DNA of 26,793 nt from CAZCBD01 sp964496755. GTDB taxonomy: Bacteria > Bacteroidota > Ignavibacteria > Ignavibacteriales > Melioribacteraceae. Positions 1 through 7,037 of this stretch are shown here, piece by piece. Where the stretch lies: the NCBI GenBank assembly GCA_964496755.1, contig CAZCBD010000012.1, forward strand, positions 1 to 26,793, written 5' to 3'. Positions within the stretch are counted from its first letter, which is position 1. Each line of letters starts with the position of its first letter. Made by a program: the position numbers and the translations under genes. Under the pieces are notes generated by a model. It ran no database searches. It had not been told where the DNA came from and saw nothing but the letters and a program-made list of their open reading frames with translations.

Positions 1-242
1 AGATAGATTCTTGTTCTAATTACATCAGTTAGGCTAGCTCCGGCATCGGATAGCACTTTTTCAATTTTTTTGAAAACAGCAATAGTTTGTTTATACGGAT
101 CGTTTCCGCCAACCGGTTTTCCGTTTTCTAATCCTGCAACGGTACCGGCAACTTCAATAATATTTCCTATGCGAACGGCTCTTGAAAAGCCGGCTTGTTT
201 TTCCCACTTAGAACCTGTTAGTATATTAATACGATGACTCAT
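1..242 (-). CDS. RidA/YjgF-family imine/enamine deaminase, 3' end cut off by window
   Basis: The first 80 codons are visible on the minus strand, starting at the ATG read from 242; the rest runs off the left edge. The protein begins MSHRINILTGSKWE and contains the Rid-family stretches SRAVRIGNIIEVAGT and, near the cut, the 'DPYKQTIAVFKKIEKVL..AGASLTDVIRTRIY' pattern typical of the fold. RidA proteins are small cytosolic trimers that hydrolyse reactive imine/enamine intermediates, notably those made by PLP enzymes. The catalytic Arg of the archetype should lie near or beyond the cut, so the exact subfamily cannot be fixed. It lies 81 bases downstream of thiH on the same strand, so it may be read from the thiamin transcript or from its own promoter. 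The family call is firm; the physiological substrate is unknown. Confidence 0.88.
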   Translation of the reverse strand, partial: MSHRINILTGSKWEKQAGFSRAVRIGNIIEVAGTVAGLENGKPVGGNDPYKQTIAVFKKIEKVLSDAGASLTDVIRTRIY

Positions 243-301
243 TCTTAACTCTCAAATTTTATTCAATTGTGTTAAATGAAAATAAATAAAAAAAATATTA
301 C

Positions 302-319
302 TGCAAATTATTTTTTGCA
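302..319 (-). terminator. Weak hairpin after thiH, possible partial terminator
   Basis: A perfect 6-base inverted repeat (TGCAAA at 302-307, TTTGCA at 314-319, 6-base loop) lies 4 bases past the thiH stop. On the minus strand it is followed by GTAATATTTTTTTTATT. The stem is AT-rich and short, so any termination would be leaky and some readthrough into the ridA-like gene is plausible. Confidence 0.3.
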
Positions 320-323
320 ATTT

Positions 324-1445
324 TTATTGTAAGCTATTTGATTGTAAAATAGGATCCCAATTTTTCCAAACCGGTTCGTAACCGTTATTTTTTATCACAT
401 TAATTATTTCGGCAGGGGTTCTGCTATCGTGTACCGCAAATTGCTCTAAAGTATTTAGATTTGCAGCATAACCCCCGGGTTCTGTTTTTGAGCCTGCACT
501 TAACGAAGTGATACCCAATTTAATTATATTATCTCTAAATTTAGCGCTTTCTCTTACCGAAATTGATAATTCTACTTCCTCGTTAAAAATTCTGTAAGCA
601 CAAATAAGTTGCACCAAATCCTTTTCCGTTACAATTGAATTTGGTTGAAAACTGCCTGCGTGGGGTCTCAATCTCGGAAAAGAAATTGAAAAATTTGTTT
701 TCCAGAATTTTGTTTCTAAAAAATTCAAATGTAATGCAGTTAAAAATGAATCCGTGCGCCATTCTTCTAACCCCAATAAAACTCCTAACCCGATTTTGTG
801 AATATCTGCGTTTCCTAATCTTTCGGGTGTGTTTAAACGAAATTCAAAATCCGATTTTTTCCCTTTGGGGTGATACAATTTATATTTTTCTTGGTTATAA
901 GTTTCTTGATAAATATAAACCGAGTTTAACCCGACTTCAATTAATTGCTGATATTCTTCTGTTTCCATGGGTTGGACTTCAATTGAAATTAGAGCAAAAT
1001 CACTTTTAAGCATTTTAATTGTTTTTGCAAAATAACTTACACCAACTTTTTCGGGTGCCTCACCCGAAACCAAAAGTAAATGTTCATAACCGTAATCTTT
1101 TAAGACCTTAACTTCTTTTTGGATTTCATTAGTTGTAAGAACCTTTCTTTTTATTTTATTAAGTTGGTTAAAGCCACAATAGACACAATGGTTTTCGCAA
1201 ACATTGGAAACATAAAGCGGAATGAAAAGCTGAATTGTTTTTCCAAATCTTTTTAAAGTTAATTCTCTACTTAATCTTGCCATTGGTTCTAAATACTTAG
1301 AGGCCGCAGGTGAAATCAGCGCTTTGAAATCTTCTAAATTTCTTTTTTCCTTATGCAAAGCTTCTTCAACATCTACGAATGATTTTGAAAAGATACTTTC
1401 TGTTATTTCATTCCATTTATAATGTGATAATATATTTTCAAACAT
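324..1445 (-). CDS. thiH: 2-iminoacetate synthase ThiH (radical SAM, tyrosine lyase)
   Basis: ThiH is a radical-SAM enzyme that cleaves tyrosine to 2-iminoacetate (dehydroglycine) and p-cresol, giving ThiG the glycine-derived part of the thiazole ring. The 373-residue product has the radical-SAM [4Fe-4S] motif CX3CX2C at C83, C87 and C90 (in VCENHCVYCGF), followed by the barrel and the C-terminal segment 'SAGSKTEPGGY' typical of ThiH/ThiC-associated BATS-domain proteins. Length matches the family. It is the last gene of the thi operon, 14 bases after the thiG stop. Use of ThiH rather than the oxygen-dependent glycine oxidase ThiO fits an anaerobic or facultative lifestyle. Other members of the ThiH/HydG/BioB family are possible in principle, but the position directly after thiG settles the call. 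Confidence 0.96.
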   Translation of the reverse strand: MFENILSHYKWNEITESIFSKSFVDVEEALHKEKRNLEDFKALISPAASKYLEPMARLSRELTLKRFGKTIQLFIPLYVSNVCENHCVYCGFNQLNKIKRKVLTTNEIQKEVKVLKDYGYEHLLLVSGEAPEKVGVSYFAKTIKMLKSDFALISIEVQPMETEEYQQLIEVGLNSVYIYQETYNQEKYKLYHPKGKKSDFEFRLNTPERLGNADIHKIGLGVLLGLEEWRTDSFLTALHLNFLETKFWKTNFSISFPRLRPHAGSFQPNSIVTEKDLVQLICAYRIFNEEVELSISVRESAKFRDNIIKLGITSLSAGSKTEPGGYAANLNTLEQFAVHDSRTPAEIINVIKNNGYEPVWKNWDPILQSNSLQ

Positions 1446-1459
1446 AGTTTAAGCTCAAA

Positions 1460-2230
1460 TTAATTGTCCAAGAAATTTGTTAAAGGAGAACTGGCAATTG
1501 CCATATCGGAAGTAGCGGCAAGTTTTGATTCGAAAGCAAGTCTTCCGGCTTCAACAGCTAATTTAAAAGCCTTTGCCATTTTAACAGGATTATCTGCTAC
1601 GGCAATTGCAGTGTTTACTAAAACGGCATCGGCGCCCAATTCCATTGCCGCGGCTGCATGCGAAGGTGCACCTATTCCCGCGTCAACAATAACCGGTACA
1701 TTGTTTTGGCTGAGAATAATTTCCAACATATTTTTTGTTTGCAAACCTTTGTTGCTGCCTATGGGTGAACCGAGAGGCATAACGGCTGCAGTGCCTGCAT
1801 CTTCAAGTAATTTGCACAAAACCGGATCGGCTTGAATATAGGGTAGTACAATAAATCCTTTTTTTGCAAGTTCTTCGGTTGCCTTAAGTGTTTCAATCGG
1901 GTCGGGTAATAAATATTTAGGGTCGGGATGAATTTCCAGTTTAATCCAATTTGTGTTTAAAGCTTCGCGTGCTAATTCTGCTGCAAACACAGCTTCTTTT
2001 GCGTTTCGCACTCCCGAAGTGTTTGGTAACAAATTAAATTGCGGATTTGATAAGTGCATTATTAAATCATCTTTCGAATTGTCTAAATCTACGCGCTTTA
2101 AAGCTACTGTTACTAATTCCGTACCGGACTCCAATAAAGCGTTTTTCATTAAATTGTTCGAGCTAAATTTGCCCGTACCGGTAAATAATCTCGAGTTAAA
2201 AGTTTTATTTGCTATTTTTAATTTTTTCAT
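1460..2230 (-). CDS. thiG: Thiazole synthase ThiG
   Basis: ThiG condenses 1-deoxy-xylulose 5-phosphate, 2-iminoacetate from ThiH and sulfur from ThiS thiocarboxylate to form the thiazole phosphate moiety. The 256-residue protein is a complete ThiG TIM barrel: N-terminal 'SRLFTGTGKF', the Schiff-base lysine K97 in NWIKLEIHPDPKYLLPDP, then 'MPLGSPIGSNKGL' and 'VIVDAGIGAPSHAAAAMELGADAVLVNTAIA', the phosphate-binding end of the barrel. The motif often written NTAGC is NTSGV here. Its start lies 26 bases inside the end of thiE, which suggests translational coupling. It acts as a cytosolic complex with ThiH and ThiS. Confidence 0.97.
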   Translation of the reverse strand: MKKLKIANKTFNSRLFTGTGKFSSNNLMKNALLESGTELVTVALKRVDLDNSKDDLIMHLSNPQFNLLPNTSGVRNAKEAVFAAELAREALNTNWIKLEIHPDPKYLLPDPIETLKATEELAKKGFIVLPYIQADPVLCKLLEDAGTAAVMPLGSPIGSNKGLQTKNMLEIILSQNNVPVIVDAGIGAPSHAAAAMELGADAVLVNTAIAVADNPVKMAKAFKLAVEAGRLAFESKLAATSDMAIASSPLTNFLDN

Positions 2231-2876
2231 GGTGTTTATCTATTTTTGTTTTAAATTCAAATAATTTAAGTTCAATATTTTCTGATTTTGCTATGGCCGA
2301 GGATATTGCAAATCTTGTAATTCCTGTATTAAATATTCCTTCAACATCGTTTACTGATATGCCACCTATTGCAAAAATAGGTGTCGTGATTTTTTTTGCT
2401 TTTAATTCCGTAACAATTCTTTTATATCCATCTAAACCTAAAATTGTATCGAGATTCTTTTTTGTAGAGGTGTATTTGAAAGGGCCCAAACCTATATAGT
2501 CAACGTCCGTTTTTATTAAATTTAAAATATCGTTAATTGTATTTGCAGTGCCACCGATAATTTTTGAAGGGGATAAAATTTCTCTTGCTTTTGCCGGCGA
2601 CATATCTTTTTTGCCGAGATGTACGCCATCTGCATTAATTTCCGAAGCCATATTTACATAATCATTAATTAATAATTTAGCCGAATATTGTTTTGTGAGC
2701 TTTAATATTTTTTCAGCAATAGATTTTATTTCTTCCATCGGTTTATTTTTAATCCGAAGTTGAATTAATTTGCAACCGGCTTTAAGAACTTTTTCTGCTT
2801 GTTGAATTTCACTAACCTCAGTATTTTCAAGCGTTATAAATTGTAATGGTGCCAGATTTTTATTTCTTGTTTTCAT
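2205..2876 (-). CDS. thiE: Thiamine-phosphate synthase ThiE
   Basis: ThiE joins HMP pyrophosphate to the thiazole phosphate to make thiamin phosphate. The signature residues are all present: QLRIK at 39-43, 'ADGVHLGKKD' with the metal/pyrophosphate-binding aspartate at about D91, 'IGLGPFKYTSTKKN', and 'FAIGGI' near the C-terminus. The variant GGTANT, where many ThiEs have G-x-S-x-H, is my recollection of the Bacteroidota form. The open frame extends upstream to 2933, but I chose the ATG at 2876 because homology begins with LQFITLEN, giving 223 residues (usual length about 210-225). This start overlaps the thiD end by 17 bases. Of the two ThiE-like genes in the operon, this one has the complete synthase active site. 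Confidence 0.94.
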   Translation of the reverse strand: MKTRNKNLAPLQFITLENTEVSEIQQAEKVLKAGCKLIQLRIKNKPMEEIKSIAEKILKLTKQYSAKLLINDYVNMASEINADGVHLGKKDMSPAKAREILSPSKIIGGTANTINDILNLIKTDVDYIGLGPFKYTSTKKNLDTILGLDGYKRIVTELKAKKITTPIFAIGGISVNDVEGIFNTGITRFAISSAIAKSENIELKLFEFKTKIDKHHEKIKNSK

Positions 2877-3627
2877 GATAACCCAATTTTGTTTCATTAC
2901 TTTGTAAAAATCGTTCGGTATATTTTTTTGCATTTAAACAAGCGGTTCTAATTTCAATTCCCTTTGCTAAATTAGATAGTAATGCCGAAGAATAAACACA
3001 ACCTGAACCGTGTTTGTGATTTTTATTGAATTTTTTGCCATCAAAATATTCAATAAAATTTTTCGTAATCAAACAATCGTTAGCATTTGATTCATTATGA
3101 CCGCCGGTAATTAAAATGTTACATAAATTGTTTTTCCGTATTTCAAGTTGTATGGATTCTGTAGAATAATCTTTAAGAAAAATTGATTTTAATTCGTTTT
3201 TATTCGGAGTGATTAAAAAAAGCTTTTTAAGAATTTCATAATTATCAATAACTGAAAGTGAATTATGAAATTCAAAGTTGGTACTGGATTTTAAAATCGG
3301 GTCCCAAATAATTTTTATGCTTGGTATAAGTGAAATTAAATAATCAATAATATTACTAAGTGTTTCAAAATCCTTTATTAAACCTATCTTCACCCATTCA
3401 ATATTGTGTTCGGAAAAAATAATTTCAATTTGTTTTTTAATGGTTCCGAAATTAGTCCAAATTACCTCTTTAAAAGAATTTTCATTTTGAATTGTGATTG
3501 CCGTAGCAGTTGCAAAACCATAAACGGAATTAATTTCGAAAGTTTTTAAGTCGGCCGAAAGTCCCGCTCCGGAACTTGGGTCAAAACCCGCAATGGTTAA
3601 GACTTTAGGTCTAAATTTATTTCTCAT
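2860..3627 (-). CDS. thiD: Hydroxymethylpyrimidine / phosphomethylpyrimidine kinase ThiD
   Basis: ThiD phosphorylates HMP and HMP-phosphate to HMP pyrophosphate, the pyrimidine donor for ThiE. The protein is a ribokinase-fold enzyme of 255 residues with the N-terminal motif 'TIAGFDPSSGAGLSADLKTF', a central 'WDPILKSS', 'LITPNKNEL', 'ILITGGH' and the C-terminal anion hole GSGC at about 207-210 (HKHGSGCVYSSAL). The usual second-substrate motif reads HKHGSGC rather than xTHGTGC, a conservative change. The ATG at 3627 overlaps the preceding TenI-like stop as ATGA, so the two are probably translationally coupled. No fused ThiE domain is present. Confidence 0.94.
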   Translation of the reverse strand: MRNKFRPKVLTIAGFDPSSGAGLSADLKTFEINSVYGFATATAITIQNENSFKEVIWTNFGTIKKQIEIIFSEHNIEWVKIGLIKDFETLSNIIDYLISLIPSIKIIWDPILKSSTNFEFHNSLSVIDNYEILKKLFLITPNKNELKSIFLKDYSTESIQLEIRKNNLCNILITGGHNESNANDCLITKNFIEYFDGKKFNKNHKHGSGCVYSSALLSNLAKGIEIRTACLNAKKYTERFLQSNETKLGYHENKK

Positions 3628-4217
3628 TTTAATTCTCCGAATTTTTCAATCAATTTAGGGATTGAGTCTTTCCCTTTATATTTATTCCACAAATAACCAA
3701 GTACGGCGGTTTCGGCAAATCCAATTGCCTTGGCTTGGGGTTGATTCTGTGGAGTTATACCTCCAAGTGCAATCACTTTATTTTGTTTTTCTTTGGCAAG
3801 ACTTTTTTTTAACTCGGCAAAAACAAACTTACTTTTATAATTTTTTTTTGAAATACTTTCGAAAATCGGACTTAAAAAAACATAGTCGAAATTGAAACGC
3901 AAGTTGATAATTTCATCTAATGTATGACATGAAACGGAAATTCTTTTTCCAATAAATTGTGTTATAATTTTAGGGGTAAAGGAATTTAAGGAAAAATGAA
4001 CGCCGCCAATATTAAATTTATTGACAAACTTAAAATAGTAATGAATTGTAATGCGGGAATAAAAATCAGGATTAATTTTAGCTAATAATTCTTCAAGTTC
4101 AAAATAATTTGAATTAGGTTTGCGAAGGTGAAAAATATTCATTCCATTTTCAAATAAGGAATTAACAGCATCAGCTTCGTTGGGTAAGTATTTCGGACTT
4201 GAAATAATAATAGCCAT
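3624..4217 (-). CDS. ThiE/TenI-family protein, probably thiazole tautomerase (TenI-like)
   Basis: This 197-residue protein has the ThiE/TenI TIM-barrel layout: 'IFHLRKP' (29-34), 'IGGVHFSLNSF', 'ISVSCHTLDEI' with His98, 'DYVFLSPIFES' and 'VIALGGITP'. Compared with the true ThiE in the same operon it lacks the metal-binding aspartate of the HLGxxD motif (FSLNS here) and the T-x-T-K pyrophosphate loop (SISKK here), but keeps the histidine associated with TenI-type proteins. TenI is known to aromatise the thiazole tautomer made by ThiG, so tautomerase is the better guess than a second synthase. The frame could open at 4295, but I chose the ATG at 4217, one base after the thiC stop (TGA-T-ATG), because homology starts there. 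It overlaps thiD by 4 bases. Confidence 0.8.
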   Translation of the reverse strand: MAIIISSPKYLPNEADAVNSLFENGMNIFHLRKPNSNYFELEELLAKINPDFYSRITIHYYFKFVNKFNIGGVHFSLNSFTPKIITQFIGKRISVSCHTLDEIINLRFNFDYVFLSPIFESISKKNYKSKFVFAELKKSLAKEKQNKVIALGGITPQNQPQAKAIGFAETAVLGYLWNKYKGKDSIPKLIEKFGELK

Positions 4218-4218
4218 A

Positions 4219-6030
4219 TCAATCCTTGATATAAAGTTCTTGTCCTGCTTTCTGAAATTCTTTTTTCTTCTGTTCCAGCAGCAAAGAAAGCTCACGAACT
4301 TCTTCAGTATTTTTCATTGCGCAGAAATGTTCGCCGCACATTGAACAAAAGTGTGAAGTTTTTGAACCCTCATCGGGTAAAGTTTTATCATGATATTTTA
4401 ATGCTGTTTCAGGATCCAAGGAAATATGGAATTGATCTTTCCAGCGGAATTCGAATCGAGCTTTGCTCATTTCATAATCTCTTAAAAGTGCCGGAGCATT
4501 ACCTTTTGCGAGGTTAGCCGCATGAGCTGCAACTTTAAAAGTGATAACGCCTGTTTTTACATCGCTTTTTTCAGGTAGTCCTAAGTGTTCTTTGGGAGTT
4601 ACATAGCAAAGCATTGATGTGCCAAGTGTTGCAATCAGAGTGCCGCCAATAGCCGATGTTATATGATCGTATCCCGGGGCAATGTCAGTAGCCAAAGGGC
4701 CTAAAGTATAAAAGGGGGCATCAAAGCAATGCTTAATTTGCAAGTCCATATTTTCTTTAATTTTATCAATTGACACATGTCCGGGGCCTTCAATCATGAC
4801 CTGAACATTTTTTGACCAAGCTATTTTAGTTAGCTCGCCCAAGGTTTTTAATTCCGCAAATTGAGCTTTGTCGTTAGCATCGGCAATTGAACCCGGTCGC
4901 AAGCCATCACCCAACGAAACTGCAACATCATACGAAGCAAGAATATCACATATTTCATCAAAATGAGTATAAAGGAAATTTTCTTTGTGATGAGATAGAC
5001 ACCATTTGGCCATTATGGAACCACCACGAGAAACTATGCCTGTTATTCGTTTTGTGGTTAGTGGAATGTGTTTCCAAAGTAGTCCGGCATGAATTGTAAA
5101 ATAATCAACGCCCTGTTCGGCTTGTTCAATTATTGTATCCCTATAAATTTCCCAAGTTAAGTTTTCGGCTTTGCCGTTAACTTTTTCAAGTGCTTGGTAA
5201 AGTGGAACGGTTCCAATAGGTACAGGTGAATTTCGGATTATCCATTCTCTTGTTTCATGAATGTTTTCACCGGTAGATAAATCCATTACGGTATCGGCTC
5301 CCCACTTAAAGGCCCAAACAGCTTTTTCCACTTCTTCTTCAATTCCGGATGTGATTGCGGAATTACCAATGTTTGCATTAATTTTTACCAAAAAATTTTT
5401 CCCGATTATCATTGGCTCACTTTCGGGATGGTTTATGTTTGCCGGAATAATAGCACGCCCGGCTGCTATTTCGCTTCGTACAAATTCTGCAGTTATCGGA
5501 TTGAGTTTATTTTTAATGTTTTCCGGAATGTTTTTTTTCTCTTTAATTATTTTTTCGATTTGCTGATTTTCTCTAATTGCTACATATTCCATTTCCGGTG
5601 TAATTATGCCTTTTTTTGCGTAATACATTTGTGTAATAAAACATCCGTCTTTGGCTTTTCGCGGATTGGCATTTACATGTTCAAACCTTAAGTTATGCAA
5701 GGTAGGGTCTGTTAATCTTTTTTTTCCGTAATCCGATGTCAGGTGTTCAAGTTTAGTTGTGTCGTTTCTTTGTTCAATCCATGGTTCGCGGATTTTAGGC
5801 AGTCCCTTTTGTAAATCAATGGTTTTAGTCGGGTCAGTATAAGGGCCTGAAGTATCATAAACAGTAATAGGGGTATTTTCAAATATATTTCCTTTTGAAT
5901 CTGTAGTTTTCGAAAAATTTATTTCACGCATTCCAACTTCAAGATTGAAACGATTACTTTTCACATAAATTTTATTTGAACCCGGAAAGGGTTCGCAAAA
6001 AGCATTTTCTTTGCCGGATAATTTTTCCAT
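4219..6030 (-). CDS. thiC: Phosphomethylpyrimidine synthase ThiC
   Basis: ThiC converts 5-aminoimidazole ribotide to HMP phosphate by a radical-SAM rearrangement. The 603-residue product is full length. It carries the noncanonical C-terminal cluster motif CX2CX4C at C562, C565 and C570 (FCSMCGEHFCAMK). Core segments include 'DTVMDLSTGENIHETREWI', 'DYFTIHAGLL', 'SRGGSIMAKWCLSHHKENFLY' and 'MIEGPGHVSIDKI'. The N-terminal Bacteroidota-type domain (ITVYDTSGPYTDP) is also present. It follows thiS by 10 bases. An AGGAGG lies 14 bases upstream of its ATG, inside the last codons of thiS. Expression should fall when TPP binds the leader riboswitch. Confidence 0.98.
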   Translation of the reverse strand: MEKLSGKENAFCEPFPGSNKIYVKSNRFNLEVGMREINFSKTTDSKGNIFENTPITVYDTSGPYTDPTKTIDLQKGLPKIREPWIEQRNDTTKLEHLTSDYGKKRLTDPTLHNLRFEHVNANPRKAKDGCFITQMYYAKKGIITPEMEYVAIRENQQIEKIIKEKKNIPENIKNKLNPITAEFVRSEIAAGRAIIPANINHPESEPMIIGKNFLVKINANIGNSAITSGIEEEVEKAVWAFKWGADTVMDLSTGENIHETREWIIRNSPVPIGTVPLYQALEKVNGKAENLTWEIYRDTIIEQAEQGVDYFTIHAGLLWKHIPLTTKRITGIVSRGGSIMAKWCLSHHKENFLYTHFDEICDILASYDVAVSLGDGLRPGSIADANDKAQFAELKTLGELTKIAWSKNVQVMIEGPGHVSIDKIKENMDLQIKHCFDAPFYTLGPLATDIAPGYDHITSAIGGTLIATLGTSMLCYVTPKEHLGLPEKSDVKTGVITFKVAAHAANLAKGNAPALLRDYEMSKARFEFRWKDQFHISLDPETALKYHDKTLPDEGSKTSHFCSMCGEHFCAMKNTEEVRELSLLLEQKKKEFQKAGQELYIKD

Positions 6031-6040
6031 AATAATTTTA

Positions 6041-6250
6041 CTAACCTCCTCTGGCAGCCGAGATAATCAATACTTTTGAATTATTTTCAAGTTTGAAATT
6101 CGACCATTCGTTTTTTTTGACAATTGAATTGTTTATGGCAATAGCCATTCCAGCTGTTATTCTAATTTCCAAACTGCATAAAAGTTTTTCAATGGTAATA
6201 TTTTTTTCAACCGTATATTTACGGTTATTGATAGTAATATTGATTTTCAT
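6041..6250 (-). CDS. thiS: Sulfur carrier protein ThiS
   Basis: ThiS is a small ubiquitin-fold protein whose C-terminal Gly-Gly is adenylated, converted to a thiocarboxylate and used by ThiG as sulfur donor. The 69-residue protein begins MKINITINNRKYTVEKNITI and ends ISAARGG, the required diglycine tail. It is the first gene after the TPP riboswitch. The leader before its ATG (TTAATTTTAAA) has no Shine-Dalgarno, so translation probably depends on an unstructured AT-rich start region. No thiF/moeB-type activating enzyme is encoded in this window, so activation must come from elsewhere. Confidence 0.95.
   Translation of the reverse strand: MKINITINNRKYTVEKNITIEKLLCSLEIRITAGMAIAINNSIVKKNEWSNFKLENNSKVLIISAARGG
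6045..6050 (-). promoter_or_regulatory. Shine-Dalgarno for thiC embedded in the Gly-Gly codons of thiS
   Basis: The last thiS codons AGA GGA GGT TAG contain AGGAGG on the minus strand. It lies 14 bases before the thiC ATG, longer than the usual 5-9. The match is perfect, but the spacing makes its strength uncertain. Confidence 0.45.
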
Positions 6251-6282
6251 TTTAAAATTAACAGGGGATTATAGATAGTAAG

Positions 6283-6350
6283 AACTTCCTACGTCGGCAT
6301 TACCCGAACAGGTTCAAAGGGTATAATCTCAGCCTTACGGCACCCCTGTT
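6283..6350 (-). ncRNA. TPP riboswitch (thi box) controlling the thi operon
   Basis: Read on the minus strand, the leader shows the TPP aptamer consensus in order. GGGGTGCC comes first, then a GCC-GTAA-GGC hairpin running into CTGAGA. ATTATACCC follows, pairing with GGGT as P2. Next come TGAACCTG, TTCGGGTAATGCC and finally GACGTAGGAA. CTGAGA and the ACCTG...TAATGCC...CGTAGG blocks are the pyrimidine- and pyrophosphate-sensing cores of the family. The aptamer ends about 33 bases before the thiS ATG. Downstream there is no U-tract terminator. An inverted repeat (AACAGGGG / CCCCTGTT) encloses the aptamer and could be the switch. Binding of TPP should lower expression of all seven genes. Confidence 0.96.
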
Positions 6351-6382
6351 TCCAAATTGTGATAGGAACTTTTTTAACAGTC

Positions 6383-6414
6383 TAAAGATACAGAGCAAAA
6401 GAATTAAATTCAAA
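6383..6414 (-). promoter_or_regulatory. Candidate promoter of the thi operon (Bacteroidota-like -33/-7)
   Basis: On the minus strand TTTG (6414-6411) is followed after 20 bases by TATCTTTA (6390-6383), one base from the Bacteroidota -7 element TAnnTTTG. This would place the transcript start a few bases downstream, about 25 bases before the TPP aptamer, a sensible geometry. It is a motif match only. Confidence 0.45.
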
Positions 6415-6425
6415 GTAAAATTTAA

Positions 6426-6457
6426 TTGAAAAAAAATATCAAAAAAAATTATCTTGC
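6426..6457 (+). promoter_or_regulatory. Candidate promoter of the nitroreductase gene
   Basis: In the divergent gap, TTGA (6426-6429) and TATCTTGC (6450-6457) are 20 bases apart on the plus strand, resembling the TTTG / TAnnTTTG arrangement with mismatches. The distance to the TTG start at 6491 is reasonable. This is a weak motif match. Confidence 0.28.
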
Positions 6458-6490
6458 ACTAATCAAAAATTTATATGAAAGGATGCGAAA

Positions 6491-7027
6491 TTGGATTTTT
6501 TTGAAGCTGTAAAAAAGAGATATTCATATCGAGGAGAATTTTCCGAACAGGAAATTCCAAGAAAAGATTTAATTAAAATAGTGCAATCGGGTTTAGATGC
6601 CCCCTCGGGAAAAAATTTACAAACCACTGAATTTGTGATTGTTGATGATATAAATATTTTGTCTAAAATTAAAATTATATTGCCCGATTCAAAAGTTTTG
6701 CAAACTTGTAAAGCTTTAATCATTTGTATTATAGATTCGGAACCGGAAAAAATATACCATGGAACACATTTTCAAATAGAAGATTGTTCTGCAGCGGTTG
6801 AAAATATTTTATTGGCAATAACGGCAATGAATTATGCTTCGGTTTGGCTTGACGGAGTTTTACGAATTGATGGTAGAGCCAATAAAATCGGTGAAATTAT
6901 CGGGTTGCCAAAATCAAAAAAAGTACAAATTATATTACCGGTTGGTATTCCGACGGAAACAACAATAAGGCGAGAGAAAAAAACTTTTAACGAAAGAGTC
7001 GGGTTTAATATTTATAATTTTGAATAA
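6491..7027 (+). CDS. Nitroreductase-family flavoprotein
   Basis: The 178-residue protein matches the nitroreductase fold, FMN-dependent NAD(P)H oxidoreductases acting on nitro compounds, quinones or flavins. Seen motifs are the N-terminal FMN-phosphate segment 'KRYSYRGEFSEQEIP', 'GLDAPSGKNLQTTEF', the helix 'EDCSAAVENILLAITAMNYASVWLDG' and the C-terminal 'ILPVGIPTE'. The start is a TTG, with AGGA about 8 bases upstream; the nearby ATG at 6483 is in another frame. Length is at the short end of the family, as in the TM1586/HBN-like subgroup. It stands divergent to the thiamin operon and is followed closely by the MBL-fold gene. The physiological substrate cannot be told from sequence. Confidence 0.87.
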   Translation: MDFFEAVKKRYSYRGEFSEQEIPRKDLIKIVQSGLDAPSGKNLQTTEFVIVDDINILSKIKIILPDSKVLQTCKALIICIIDSEPEKIYHGTHFQIEDCSAAVENILLAITAMNYASVWLDGVLRIDGRANKIGEIIGLPKSKKVQIILPVGIPTETTIRREKKTFNERVGFNIYNFE

Positions 7028-7037
7028 GGAATTTTGT

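Noticed and set aside
2877..2933. N-terminal extension of ThiE up to 2933
   Set aside because: The extra residues overlap thiD heavily and do not match the family; the internal ATG at 2876 gives the usual length.
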